DNA of 33,713 nucleotides from Micromonospora craterilacus (GCF_003236315.1 NZ_POTY01000043.1:1-33713); one strand, 5' to 3'; positions 23,058 through 31,279 are shown, counted from the stretch's first letter. Notes: generated from the sequence alone by a model not told the origin. Program-made: numbers and translations.

Positions 23058-23267
23058 TCAGTCCCCCTGACGCTGCTGCGGGATCTGGCCCTGCAGCAGT
23101 GCCCTGACCTCGGACTCCCGATAACGGCGGTGGCCGCCGAGGGTCCGGATGGCGCTGAGCTTGCCAGCCTTCGCCCAGCGGGTCACCGTCTTCGGGTCGA
23201 CACGGAACATCGACGCCACCTCGGCCGGCGTGAGTAGCGGCTCTGGTTCGTGCGTTCGCGATGCCAT
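23058..23267 (-). CDS. bldC: Developmental regulator BldC (MerR-like small DNA-binding protein)
   Basis: A 69-residue protein that is almost entirely a winged helix-turn-helix: LLTPAEVASMFRVDPKTVTR, then WAKAGKLSAIRTLGGHRRYR and ESEVRALLQG. From memory it is nearly identical to Streptomyces BldC, which binds head-to-tail on direct repeats and sets the timing of differentiation. There is no effector domain. GGAGGAG lies six bases before the ATG. The neighbours (unknown gene at 23519, amino acid dehydrogenase, DUF3073, purM, purF) match the Streptomyces bldC locus as I remember it. An AT-rich region upstream probably holds its promoter. Confidence 0.96.
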   Translation of the reverse strand: MASRTHEPEPLLTPAEVASMFRVDPKTVTRWAKAGKLSAIRTLGGHRRYRESEVRALLQGQIPQQRQGD

Positions 23268-23400
23268 CGGTCACTCCTCCACATGGATAGACATCGGCCG
23301 GGGTCCCGCCGGCCGACGCGCCTCCCATGGTCCGGCTAGTCCCCGATGTCCGACATGGGCCGAACGGCCGAACGTCCCTAGACGGACGGATGAACCATGC

Positions 23401-23465
23401 CCGATTTATACTACTTTTACACGCCAGAAAGTACTTAATTCGGACTCATGATCACGGTTCGTGAT
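23401..23465. promoter_or_regulatory. AT-rich bldC upstream region with inverted repeat
   Basis: Bases 23405-23441 are markedly AT-rich for this genome and contain, on the minus strand, TAGTATAAAT, a candidate -10 for bldC. Just beyond is ATCACG-GTT-CGTGAT (23451-23465), a perfect six-base inverted repeat. A direct repeat TTCTGG (23490-23507 region) also lies here. Binding proteins are unknown. Bases 23268-23518 hold no gene. Confidence 0.45.
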
Positions 23466-23518
23466 GCGTCAACTACGAGGCTGCCTCGCGTTCTGGTCCG
23501 AATTCTGGACATCGAGGA

Positions 23519-24358
23519 CTAGTTGCAGCGCTCCAGAAGTTGCACCGCGCGCCAGCGGGCGACGAGCTTGTCGTACGCCGCGGAAGCCTCCTCCGCCTCG
23601 CCCCGGGACAGCCCGCCGAGCCCGGCCGCGACCAGTTCCGGCGAGTCGTCGGCGGCCAGCGTCTCGTCCGAGAGCAACTCGACCAGCCCGCCGTAGTCCA
23701 ACTCGACCACGGAACGTGGGTGGAACTCCTCCAGCCACCGGGCGGCCTCCTCGACCGCCTCCGTGATCGGCGCCTCGCCGACCGACTTCCGCAGCACCGA
23801 CAGCGCCCGGGACGAGCGGCGACGAGCCTTGGAGATCTCCGTCCGGAACCGCATCGAGCGGCGTCCGGGCGCGGTCACGTGGTTGCGTTCCTCCGCCTCG
23901 AACAGCACGAACCAGCGCAGCGGCACACCCCAGGTCGCGATCTGCTCGTGCAGCCGGGGCACGCCGTGCTCCAGCACCCGGGCCCCGCTGCGCCAGTCCT
24001 CCACCACCGCCTTGGCCTGCCCCGCCAGCACCGGCGGGACGAACGCGTCGGCCAGCACCGCCGGCACCCCGTCCCGCGCGCTCAGCGCGGCCTCGGCCAC
24101 CCGGATGCGCAGGTTCCACGGACACACCAGCAGCGTCTCGTCGGTCTCCAGCACGTACGCCTCGTCCGGCAGGTCGGGCAGCCGGGTCCAGCCGGCACCC
24201 AGCGCCTCGATCACCGACGTACGCTGCCGGCCGGGCCCTTCCACCGGCGCCACCGCCCGCCCCTGCTCGACGTAGCGCCGCCAGTACGACTGGCGATCCC
24301 GGTCGAAGGCGGTCAGCGGCTCGTACACGCGCAGGTATGAAGCGAAGAGCGACGGCAC
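23519..24358 (-). CDS. Conserved hypothetical protein of the bldC locus
   Basis: A 279-residue cytoplasmic protein with no recognised catalytic motif. It opens PSLFASYLRVYEPLTAFDRD and has a charged central part (FEAEERNHVTAPGRRSMRFR) followed by acidic helices. It lacks signal peptide and membrane segments. GAGGA lies about seven bases before the GTG at 24358; the longer upstream frame overlaps the divergent dehydrogenase promoter and is unlikely. As I remember the Streptomyces locus, an unknown gene (SCO4090) also sits between bldC and the valine dehydrogenase gene, so this is probably its orthologue. Function unknown. Confidence 0.82.
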   Translation of the reverse strand: MPSLFASYLRVYEPLTAFDRDRQSYWRRYVEQGRAVAPVEGPGRQRTSVIEALGAGWTRLPDLPDEAYVLETDETLLVCPWNLRIRVAEAALSARDGVPAVLADAFVPPVLAGQAKAVVEDWRSGARVLEHGVPRLHEQIATWGVPLRWFVLFEAEERNHVTAPGRRSMRFRTEISKARRRSSRALSVLRKSVGEAPITEAVEEAARWLEEFHPRSVVELDYGGLVELLSDETLAADDSPELVAAGLGGLSRGEAEEASAAYDKLVARWRAVQLLERCN

Positions 24359-24608
24359 GGCGCGATCCTCCCACGAACCGCAAGCCGAGCGGTGCTCGGC
24401 GTGATCCGGGACGGCGGCCCGGGCGCGTCCCGGACGGGTGGGCAGCCCGGCGGGAAACGGCGCTGCGGCGCTGCCCGCAGGGCGGGACGGTGCCGCCGGG
24501 AGGGCAGCCTGGCCCCGGCCGATACTAGGCTCGCAGCACCGGCAGCATCCCGCCGGCGTACACCAGGTCCGCGCCCCACAAGGGCGCCCACCGACACAGG
24601 AGCCAGTC

Positions 24609-25691
24609 ATGGGCGTTTTCGCCACCACCGACGACCCCGAGTCCACGGGTCATGAGCAGGTCGTGTTCTGCCAGGACAAGCAGACCGGCCTGAAGGCGAT
24701 CATCGGGATCTACTCCACCGCGCTCGGCCCCGCGCTCGGTGGCACCCGCTTCTACCCGTACGACAGCGAGGAGGCCGCCCTCGCCGACGTGCTCGACCTG
24801 TCCCGCGGCATGGCGTACAAGAACGCGCTGGCCGGTCTGGACCTGGGCGGCGGCAAGGCGGTCATCTGGGGCGACCCGGAGCAGATCAAGAGCGAGGCGC
24901 TGCTGCGCGCGTACGGGCGCTTCGTGGAGTCGCTGAGCGGCCGGTACTACACCGCCTGCGACGTCGGCACCTACGTGGCGGACATGGACGTGATCGCCCG
25001 CGAGACCCGGTACGTCACCGGCCGCAGCGTCGAACACGGCGGGGCGGGCGATTCCTCGATCCTCACCGCCTGGGGCGTGTTCCAGGGCATGCGGGCGGCG
25101 GCCGAGCACGTCTGGGGCGTACCGACGCTGCACGGCAAGCGGGTCGGCGTGGCCGGCCTGGGCAAGGTCGGCAGGTACCTGGTCGGCCACCTGCTCGACG
25201 ACGGCGCCGAGGTGGTCGCGACCGACGTGAACCCGCGGGCGCTGGACTGGGCGCGCACCACCCACCCGCAGGTCACGCTGCTCGACGACGTGACCGCGCT
25301 GGTCGCCGCCGACATCGACGTGTACGCCCCGTGCGCCCTCGGCGGCGCGCTGGACGACGACACCGTGCCGGCGCTGCGCGCGAAGGTGGTCGCCGGGGCG
25401 GCCAACAACCAGCTCGCCCACCCGGGCGTCGAGAAGCTGCTCGCCGACCGGGGCATCCTCTACGCGCCGGACTACGTGGTGAACGCGGGTGGCGTGATCC
25501 AGGTCGCAGACGAGATCGAGGGCTTCGACTTCGACCGGGCCAAGCTGCGGGCCACCCGGATCTACGACACCACCCGGGAGATCCTCCGGCTCGCCGACTC
25601 CGACGGCGTCCCGCCGGCCGTGGCGGCGGACCGGCTGGCCGAACGGCGGATGGCCGAGATCGGCCGGCTGCGCACGATCCACCTGCGCTGA
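24609..25691 (+). CDS. vdh: Leucine/valine-type amino acid dehydrogenase
   Basis: NAD-dependent oxidative deaminase of branched-chain amino acids, 360 residues, giving 2-oxo acids for fatty acid and polyketide precursors. Seen: the glycine-rich [10 protein letters not shown] (76-85) with substrate-site Lys83, Lys71 in [22 protein letters not shown], the NAD-binding fold [13 protein letters not shown], and the C-terminal [10 protein letters not shown] and [16 protein letters not shown] lies seven bases before the ATG. Bases 24359-24608 are the divergent control region to the unknown gene; TACTAG at 24523-24528 may be a -10 box. The symbol follows the Streptomyces valine dehydrogenase; leucine or phenylalanine preference cannot be excluded. 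Confidence 0.92.
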   Translation: MGVFATTDDPESTGHEQVVFCQDKQTGLKAIIGIYSTALGPALGGTRFYPYDSEEAALADVLDLSRGMAYKNALAGLDLGGGKAVIWGDPEQIKSEALLRAYGRFVESLSGRYYTACDVGTYVADMDVIARETRYVTGRSVEHGGAGDSSILTAWGVFQGMRAAAEHVWGVPTLHGKRVGVAGLGKVGRYLVGHLLDDGAEVVATDVNPRALDWARTTHPQVTLLDDVTALVAADIDVYAPCALGGALDDDTVPALRAKVVAGAANNQLAHPGVEKLLADRGILYAPDYVVNAGGVIQVADEIEGFDFDRAKLRATRIYDTTREILRLADSDGVPPAVAADRLAERRMAEIGRLRTIHLR

Positions 25692-25698
25692 CGACGCG

Positions 25699-25737
25699 CC
25701 GCCGAGGGCGCGGGCCGGTTGGTCCCGCCCTCGGCGG
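25699..25737 (+). terminator. Terminator of the amino acid dehydrogenase gene
   Basis: A 12-bp perfect stem (25699-25710 with 25726-25737) with a 15-base loop begins seven bases after the stop codon. Confidence 0.7.
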
Positions 25738-25822
25738 TCAGGCCGGGCTAAACTGAAGATACGACGCGTTCGTGAGGATTTGCCCCGTGTCACGACCGTT
25801 CCCGGCATCGCTCCTTACCGGG

Positions 25823-25867
25823 TACAATGGGTGACGACTGCACGACCGCAACGCGCGGTTGCGGTCG
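25823..25867 (+). promoter_or_regulatory. DUF3073 promoter and structured leader
   Basis: TACAAT (25823-25828) is a strong -10 box; the -35 is weak (TTCCCG, 18-base spacing). About ten bases after the expected start site is a ten-bp perfect hairpin (25843-25852 with 25858-25867, five-base loop). The leader then runs about 120 bases to the ATG at 25988, unusually long for this window, and contains further GC-rich inverted repeats around 25939-25962. This could be an attenuator or an RNA-stabilising structure. Confidence 0.45.
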
Positions 25868-25987
25868 ACGGTAACCCGAGGTGCCGAACGGTGGCATCCC
25901 CATGTACCGTAAGAGCCACGAGAGATGCCTGACGTCATCGGGGCCCGCCTTCGGGCTGCCCCGCATTCTGTGCGAGGGGGTCGAGCC

Positions 25988-26200
25988 ATGGGGCGCGGCC
26001 GTGCTAAGGCCAAGCAGACAAAGGTGGCCCGGGAGTTGAAGTACCACTCCCCGAACACCGACCTCGCCGCCTTGCAGCGAGAACTCGGCGGCAGCGGCAA
26101 GTCGGACCACAACTTCGACGACGACTACAAAGAGTATGTCGACGATGACGAGGACCACGCCGAGGACGACCCGGACACCTGGGTCCGTCCGACCCGCTGA
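25988..26200 (+). CDS. DUF3073 family protein
   Basis: A 70-residue protein starting MGRGRAKAKQTKVARELKYH, the hallmark of the actinobacterial DUF3073 family. A basic N-terminus of about 20 residues is followed by a very acidic tail (DDDYKEYVDDDEDHAEDDPD). The charge split suggests nucleic-acid or ribosome contact, but no function is established to my knowledge. GAGGGGG lies seven bases before the ATG. It keeps its place next to the amino acid dehydrogenase gene, but on the other side purM is now separated by a peptide-modification pair. Confidence 0.92.
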   Translation: MGRGRAKAKQTKVARELKYHSPNTDLAALQRELGGSGKSDHNFDDDYKEYVDDDEDHAEDDPDTWVRPTR

Positions 26201-26214
26201 CCCCCGGTCACATC

Positions 26215-26243
26215 TGAGCACGCGGTAACTCCCCGCGTGCTCA
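26215..26243 (+). terminator. Terminator of the DUF3073 gene
   Basis: An 11-bp perfect stem (26215-26225 with 26233-26243) with a seven-base loop lies 14 bases after the stop. Confidence 0.65.
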
Positions 26244-26281
26244 CGCATGTGCCGGCTACCGGCGGCGGCGTACCATCCGAC

Positions 26282-26341
26282 GCACCAAGGGGCCTGCCAT
26301 GCCCGGACAATGCTCCGACGGCGTGGCAGGCCCCTTGGTGC
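26282..26341. terminator. Very long bidirectional terminator hairpin
   Basis: The arms 26282-26303 and 26320-26341 pair over 22 bp with one G-T wobble. The 16-base loop has its own small repeat (CGGA...TCCG), so the fold is almost continuous. It lies eight bases from the stop of the minus-strand precursor peptide gene and downstream of DUF3073, so it would end both transcripts. Confidence 0.75.
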
Positions 26342-26349
26342 CGGCCCGT

Positions 26350-26586
26350 TCAGCGGGGCCGGTTGTTCCAGTTGTAGAACGTCGGGATGTTCTCGAAGTG
26401 GTTCCAGGCGCAGACCGCGCTGGCACCGTCACCACCCACCACCTCCGCGCGCAACCGTCGCGCTACCTCGGCCTCGTGGAGCAGGGCGGTGAGCCCGGCG
26501 GCGGCGTCCCGCACCCGGTCGGCGACCCGGTCGGGCTCGTCTCCCGTCACGCGCTCAGGCTCCCGGTGACTGGTGGTCTCGGGCAT
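26350..26586 (-). CDS. Candidate RiPP precursor peptide with aromatic-X-Asn triads
   Basis: A 78-residue peptide encoded directly after, and overlapping by 32 bases, a radical SAM/SPASM maturase gene. Residues 1-50 look like a charged, helical leader (PDRVADRVRDAAAGLTALLH). A Gly-Gly (VVGG) then precedes a short C-terminal core, AVCAWNHFENIPTFYNWNNR plus PR. The core contains FEN, FYN and WNN, each an aromatic residue two positions before Asn, the pattern joined as three-residue cyclophanes by known XyeB- and GrrM-type enzymes. A core Cys is also present. It resembles, as far as I remember, the AmcA multiple-cyclophane precursors of actinobacteria; I cannot confirm this. GGGAG lies about nine bases before the ATG. 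Confidence 0.78.
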   Translation of the reverse strand: MPETTSHREPERVTGDEPDRVADRVRDAAAGLTALLHEAEVARRLRAEVVGGDGASAVCAWNHFENIPTFYNWNNRPR

Positions 26587-27688
26587 GCTCCAACACTCCC
26601 TCCAGTAGGCGGATCTTGCTGTTGCGGCAGTGCTCGGTCTCCGTACCGTCAAAACGCCCCAGCTCGAAGTAGCGGTTGGCTGCGTGGCCCCCGCCACAGA
26701 AACCGAAGTAGGGGCAGGACGACCGGCACGCCTCCACCCCGGTGATGAACTCGCCGACCCAGGCCGTGCCCTCCGCGTCGGCGAGGATCGCGGCCAACGG
26801 TGTGGTGAGCACGTTCCCGCTGCTGAAGTCGCCGTAGCGGGGGTCGGTGAAACCGGCCAGCTCGGGTGAGAGCACGACGACCGAGCCGTCGTACGCCACG
26901 GTCGGGATCGGGTCGAGCCGGCGGGGCAACAGATCGCCCTCCGTGCCGTCCAGCACCGCTGCGGCGTATCGCAGCGACCACTCGACCTCCCGCAGGTGGA
27001 TCCTGGGGTCCCGCCGCCAGGCCGAGACCAGCTCGGCCCAGAACCCGGTCACCGAGACAGCATCGTGGGAATTGTCACGCGTGTTGACTCCCTCGGTCTC
27101 CTCGATGTTCACGCCGAGCACCTCGCAGCCGAGGTCGAGGCAGTAGTCGTACAGCTCCGACGCCCGGCCGGGCGAGGGGTCGTTCACCACCGCGAGCGCC
27201 GAGAACGGCAGCCCGTGCCGGCGCAGCGCGGCCACCCCACGGACGATCCGGTCGTACGCCGGCCGGCCGGCCCGGGTGACCCGCTCGCCGTTGCGCTCCC
27301 GCGGCCCGTCCACGCTCACGCTCACCCGCATCTGGTGCGCGGCGAAGAACTCGCACCAGGCGTCGTCGATCAACGTGGCGTTGGTCTGGACGTGATGCTC
27401 GACCTCGGGCCCGAACGGCGCCATCAGCGCGGCCAACTGCTCCCGCCCGGCGGCGAGCGGTTCCCCGCCGTGCCAGACCACCGAGAAGCGCTCCGCCGCC
27501 GCCCAGCGGTTCACCGACGCGGCCACCGCCTCGGCGACCGCGACCGGCATCCGCCGGTCGACCGCACGGAACGGCAGATAGCAGTACGCGCAGTCGAGAT
27601 TGCAGAGGGTGGTGGGCTGCATCACGACGTACGACGGGACGGTGGCCAGGCCCCGCATCCCGTGCAATGACCGTCCCCGCGCAGCCAT
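26555..27688 (-). CDS. Radical SAM/SPASM peptide maturase
   Basis: A 377-residue iron-sulfur enzyme predicted to cross-link the adjacent precursor peptide. The radical SAM cluster motif is CNLDCAYC (Cys29, Cys33, Cys36), with the SAM-binding HGGEP at 73-77. The C-terminal SPASM region has Cys321, Cys325, Cys331 and Cys354 (CRSSCPYFGFCGGGHAANRY, then EHC), enough for auxiliary clusters. In family terms it resembles cyclophane-forming maturases rather than sulfatase maturases. I chose ATG 27688, six bases after GGAGG. No protease or exporter gene is adjacent. The pair interrupts the order purM-DUF3073 that I remember from Streptomyces, so it was probably gained in this lineage. Confidence 0.87.
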   Translation of the reverse strand: MAARGRSLHGMRGLATVPSYVVMQPTTLCNLDCAYCYLPFRAVDRRMPVAVAEAVAASVNRWAAAERFSVVWHGGEPLAAGREQLAALMAPFGPEVEHHVQTNATLIDDAWCEFFAAHQMRVSVSVDGPRERNGERVTRAGRPAYDRIVRGVAALRRHGLPFSALAVVNDPSPGRASELYDYCLDLGCEVLGVNIEETEGVNTRDNSHDAVSVTGFWAELVSAWRRDPRIHLREVEWSLRYAAAVLDGTEGDLLPRRLDPIPTVAYDGSVVVLSPELAGFTDPRYGDFSSGNVLTTPLAAILADAEGTAWVGEFITGVEACRSSCPYFGFCGGGHAANRYFELGRFDGTETEHCRNSKIRLLEGVLEHARDHQSPGA

Positions 27689-27800
27689 CGCCCTCCTCCG
27701 GGCCGGTTGACGGGCTGCGGGCACACCCCGGTATGGGCGCGCCTCACAGCTCTGAGGGTGCCCTTCAGGCTAGGCGGAGACGGCCACTCGGGTGAACCCC

Positions 27801-27837
27801 TGATCAGGTGGCTGGACGATCAGCGCAGTGTGATCAG
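27801..27837. repeat. Three GATCAG repeats upstream of the maturase gene
   Basis: TGATCAG (27801), CGATCAG (27817) and TGATCAG (27831) are spaced 16 and 14 bases apart, roughly one and a half helical turns. They lie upstream of the maturase gene, the last overlapping the purM stop. A weak promoter (TTCACC, 18 bases, TAGCCT on the minus strand) follows. They may bind a regulator of the peptide locus. Bases 27689-27833 otherwise show no gene. Confidence 0.4.
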
Positions 27838-28988
27838 CCGCGGGTGTGCTGGCCGACCATCCGCACCTCGCCGGTGCCCTCGATGATTTCGCCGGCCTGC
27901 CAGGCATCCACCCCGCGACCGGTCAGCGTGGCCAGCGCACGGTCGGCGTCCTCGGCCGAGACGATCGCGAACATGCCGACGCCCATGTTGAAGGTCGCCT
28001 CCATCGCCGGGTCCTCGATCCGGCCCTTGGACTGGAGCAGGTCGAAGATCGGCTGCGGCCTCCAGGTCGCGCGGTTGACCACCGCGTCCACGTGCTCCGG
28101 CAGAATCCGCACCAGGTTGCCGGGGATGCCGCCGCCGGTGACGTGGGCCAGCGCCCGCACCTCGGCCTCGGCGATCAGCTTGAGGCAGTCCTGCGCGTAG
28201 ATCTTGGTGGGGGTGAGCAGCTCCTCGCCGAGGGTGCGCTGCCGACCGAAGTCGTCGATCACCACGTCCAGCCGCATCCGCGCGGCACCGAGCAGCACGT
28301 GCCGGACCAGCGAGTAGCCGTTCGAGTGCAGGCCGGACGAGCGCATGGCGATCACCACATCGCCCACCTCGACCCGCTCCGAGCTGAGGATCGCGCTCTC
28401 CTCCACCACGCCGACGCCGGTGGCGGAGATGTCGTACTCGTCGGGGCGCAGCACGCCCGGGTGCTCGGCGGTCTCCCCGCCGAGCAGCGCGCAGCCCGCG
28501 TACCGGCAGCCGTCGGCGATGCCGGCACCGATCTCGGCGACCTTGTCCGGCACGACCTCGCCGGTGGCGATGTAGTCCAGCAGGAACAGCGGCTCGGCGC
28601 CGCAGGCGACCAGGTCGTCGACGACCATCGCGACCAGGTCGATGCCGACCGTGTCGTGGATGTCCATCTGCTGGGCGATCACCAGCTTGGTGCCGACACC
28701 GTCGGTGGAGGAGGCCAGGATCGGGTTCTTGTACTTCGTGGTGTCCAGCCGGAACAGGCCGGCGAAGCCACCGAGATCGCCCATCACCTCCGGCCGGCGG
28801 GTCTGCTTCACCTTGGACTTGAGCAGCTCCACCGCACGGTCACCGGCCTCGATCGACACGCCGGCGTCCGCGTACGAGACCGAACGTTTGCGAGCCGGGC
28901 GGCCGGTGCCGGCCGTCCAGGGCTGACGGTCGCCGCCAGCGCCGGTCGGGCTGCTTCCTGCGCCGCTGCGCTCGGACACGTGCGTCAC
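27834..28988 (-). CDS. purM: Phosphoribosylformylglycinamidine cyclo-ligase
   Basis: AIR synthetase, the ATP-dependent fifth step of purine biosynthesis. The 384 residues include SYADAGVSIEAGDRAVE, the ATP-site loop ASSTDGVGTKL, GIDLVAMVVDDL, LLGGETAEHPG, SSGLHSNGYSLVR and HVTGGGIPGNLVR, all family signatures. About 37 N-terminal residues are a Gly/Ser/Pro-rich extension before the core, common in actinobacteria. The start is GTG at 28988, four bases after GGGGAG. It follows purF by 64 bases on the same strand, so the two probably share the purF promoter. Confidence 0.96.
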   Translation of the reverse strand: MTHVSERSGAGSSPTGAGGDRQPWTAGTGRPARKRSVSYADAGVSIEAGDRAVELLKSKVKQTRRPEVMGDLGGFAGLFRLDTTKYKNPILASSTDGVGTKLVIAQQMDIHDTVGIDLVAMVVDDLVACGAEPLFLLDYIATGEVVPDKVAEIGAGIADGCRYAGCALLGGETAEHPGVLRPDEYDISATGVGVVEESAILSSERVEVGDVVIAMRSSGLHSNGYSLVRHVLLGAARMRLDVVIDDFGRQRTLGEELLTPTKIYAQDCLKLIAEAEVRALAHVTGGGIPGNLVRILPEHVDAVVNRATWRPQPIFDLLQSKGRIEDPAMEATFNMGVGMFAIVSAEDADRALATLTGRGVDAWQAGEIIEGTGEVRMVGQHTRG

Positions 28989-29052
28989 GGTTCTCCCCTT
29001 TGTGGTTCTCGGCTGCCGCGTCGACGGTGACCGACGCCCCAGCCGGACGGTG

Positions 29053-30597
29053 CTACGGGCGGTGTGTGCCGCCCGGAGTGGCGACGAGCGGAGGGACGAG
29101 CTGCTCGGCGGCGTCGGCGGCGTCGGCCGCGCTGTGCGCGACCCGACGGCCGATTCCTTCGAGCACGTGCTTGCCGATCAGGTTGCCGACGGGCAGCTCG
29201 ATCGGGTACTCCCCATCGAAACACGCCCGGCACAGCCGGTTCTTCGGCTGCTCGGTCGCGCCGATCAGGCCGGACAGCGAGACGTAGCCCAGGGTGTCCG
29301 CGCCGATCGAACGCCGGATGCCCTCGTTGTCGAGGCCGTTGGCGAGCAGCTCGGCGCGGGTGGCGAAGTCGATGCCGTAGAAACAGGGCCAGGAGACCGG
29401 CGGCGACGAGATACGGACGTGCACCTCGACCGCGCCGGCCTCGCGAAGCATCCGCACGATGGCGCGCTGGGTGTTGCCCCGGACGATCGAGTCGTCGACC
29501 ACCACCAGGCGCTTGCCCCGTACGTTCTCGCGCAGCGGGTTGAGCTTGAGCCGGATGCCGAGCTGGCGCAGCGTCTGCGACGGCTGGATGAAGGTGCGCC
29601 CGACGTACGGGTTCTTCATCAGACCGGCGCCGTAGGTGATGCCGGACTCCTCGGCGTAACCGATCGCCGCCGGAGTGCCCGACTCGGGCACCGGGATGAC
29701 CATGTCGGCCTCGACCGGGTGCTCCTTGGCCAGCTGGCGACCGATCTGCACCCGCGCCGCGTGCACGTTGCGGCCGGCGATGGTGGCGTCCGGGCGGGCG
29801 ATGTAGACGTACTCGAAGAGGCAGCCCTTGGGCTCGGGGGCGGCGAACCGGGTGGACCGCAGCCCCTCCGCGTCGATCGCGATCAACTCACCGGGCTCGA
29901 CCTCGCGGACCACGCTCGCGCCGACGATGTCCAGCGCGGCGGTCTCGCTGGCCACCACCCAGCCCCGCTCCAGCCGACCGAGCACCAGGGGGCGTACCCC
30001 GTGCGGGTCACGCGCGGCGTAGAGCGTCGACTCGTCCATGAAGACGAAGCTGAACGCGCCTCGCAGCTGCGGCAGCACCTCCAGCGCGGCGGCCTCGACG
30101 GAGAGATCCGGCCGGCTGGCCAGCAGCATGGTGACCAGCGAGGTGTCGTTGGACGAACCGTCGGTGGCCAGGCCGCGCTCGGCCACCTCGCGCTGAAGTT
30201 CCGCGGTGTTGACCAGGTTGCCGTTGTGGGCCAGCGCGATGGTGGTGCCCGAACTGGTGGCCCGGATGGTCGGCTGGGCGTTCTCCCAGGTCGAGGCGCC
30301 GGTCGTCGAATACCGGGTGTGCCCGATCGCGACGTGCCCGCGCAGGCTGGCCAGCGTCGGCTCGTCGAAGACCTGGGCCACCAGGCCGAGGTCCTTGTAC
30401 ACCACCACGCCGGAGCCATCACTGACCGCTATGCCGGCCGCCTCCTGCCCCCGGTGCTGCAACGCGTACAGCCCGAAGTAGGTCAGGTTGGCGACCTCCT
30501 CCCCGGGGGCCCAGACACCGAAGACACCACACGCGTCCTGGGGACCGGGTCGTTGGGGATCAAGGTCGTGGCTCAGCCGGCCGTCGCCTCGGGGCAC
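29053..30597 (-). CDS. purF: Amidophosphoribosyltransferase
   Basis: First committed enzyme of purine biosynthesis: glutamine plus PRPP gives phosphoribosylamine. The 514 residues start with a 22-residue propeptide, then the N-terminal nucleophile Cys23 (DACGVFGVW). The glutaminase domain contains HTRYST and HNGNLVN. The PRPP site is VVVDDSIVRGNT. Four Cys in GCLFEYVY, WPCFYG and LCRAC indicate the Bacillus-type 4Fe-4S enzyme, cleaved to mature form. I chose GTG 30597, six bases after GGGAG; the upstream frame runs through the promoter. Feedback by AMP/GMP is expected for the family. Confidence 0.96.
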   Translation of the reverse strand: MPRGDGRLSHDLDPQRPGPQDACGVFGVWAPGEEVANLTYFGLYALQHRGQEAAGIAVSDGSGVVVYKDLGLVAQVFDEPTLASLRGHVAIGHTRYSTTGASTWENAQPTIRATSSGTTIALAHNGNLVNTAELQREVAERGLATDGSSNDTSLVTMLLASRPDLSVEAAALEVLPQLRGAFSFVFMDESTLYAARDPHGVRPLVLGRLERGWVVASETAALDIVGASVVREVEPGELIAIDAEGLRSTRFAAPEPKGCLFEYVYIARPDATIAGRNVHAARVQIGRQLAKEHPVEADMVIPVPESGTPAAIGYAEESGITYGAGLMKNPYVGRTFIQPSQTLRQLGIRLKLNPLRENVRGKRLVVVDDSIVRGNTQRAIVRMLREAGAVEVHVRISSPPVSWPCFYGIDFATRAELLANGLDNEGIRRSIGADTLGYVSLSGLIGATEQPKNRLCRACFDGEYPIELPVGNLIGKHVLEGIGRRVAHSAADAADAAEQLVPPLVATPGGTHRP

Positions 30598-30671
30598 CTG
30601 CCGCTCCCTCTTACTGGTCTGGACTGGCCGGCGGAACCAAGGGGCTGCTCCGCGCTGGTCGGCCGGGGACC

Positions 30672-30695
30672 ACACTGTCGTCGCCTGACAGTGTA
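30672..30695 (-). promoter_or_regulatory. purF promoter -10 with overlapping inverted repeat
   Basis: On the minus strand TACACT (30690-30695) is a good -10 box about 93 bases upstream of purF. The inverted repeat ACACTGTC-N7-GACAGTGT (30672-30694) covers the -10 and the start-site region, an ideal repressor position. The -35 is weak (TGTATG, 18 bases). No PurR homologue is encoded nearby. Confidence 0.55.
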
Positions 30696-30757
30696 CGCGA
30701 ATCCATGTCGCCACATACAGTCACGTTGTCACCGCTATCCGTCAGCAGCAACAGGCG

Positions 30758-31153
30758 TCACCCCAGTTCGAGCGGCAGATACCCGGACAGGTCCGCGCGG
30801 ATCCCGCTCGCCCGTACGCGACCCTCCGTGACCGCCTGCGCCCAATCGAGTCGCCCGGTGGCCACCGCGAGCCAGGTCTCCGGATCCATCTCGACCGTGT
30901 TCGGAGGCGTACCGCGGGTGTGTCGCGGCCCGGGAACGCATTGAACTACACCGTAAGGTGGGACGCGCACCTCCACCGATCGGCCGGGGGCACGGTCCGC
31001 GAGGATGGTCAACAGGGCCCTGACCGCCGCACGGAGCACCGACCTTTCGGGCGTACGCCCCTCATCGAGAGCCGCCAGCGCCGTCGTGACCGCGGCGGAC
31101 TTAGGGTACGGAGAGGACACGACGGGACGATACGGCGTGACCGCGCCATGCAT
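30758..31153 (-). CDS. Sterol-carrier-like family protein
   Basis: A 131-residue protein of the small actinobacterial family annotated as bacterial SCP orthologue. Diagnostic segments are [19 protein letters not shown], then [20 protein letters not shown] and [15 protein letters not shown]. It is cytoplasmic with no membrane segment, and ligand and role are unknown. In the Streptomyces order I remember, a similar gene lies beside purF. The ATG at 31153 follows an in-frame GTG directly (GTGATG), with AGGG five to eight bases upstream; either codon may be used. Confidence 0.85.
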   Translation of the reverse strand: MHGAVTPYRPVVSSPYPKSAAVTTALAALDEGRTPERSVLRAAVRALLTILADRAPGRSVEVRVPPYGVVQCVPGPRHTRGTPPNTVEMDPETWLAVATGRLDWAQAVTEGRVRASGIRADLSGYLPLELG

Positions 31154-31279
31154 CACGCTGGCCCTGGGTCGCGCCGATCCGCCCCGACAAGGCATAGTTG
31201 CCGACGGCGTATTCGTACCGTGATGTTCCCCCGCTCGGCACCCGTCGGTCAGGGGAGGTCAGTTCGGAAGGCGGTGGAC

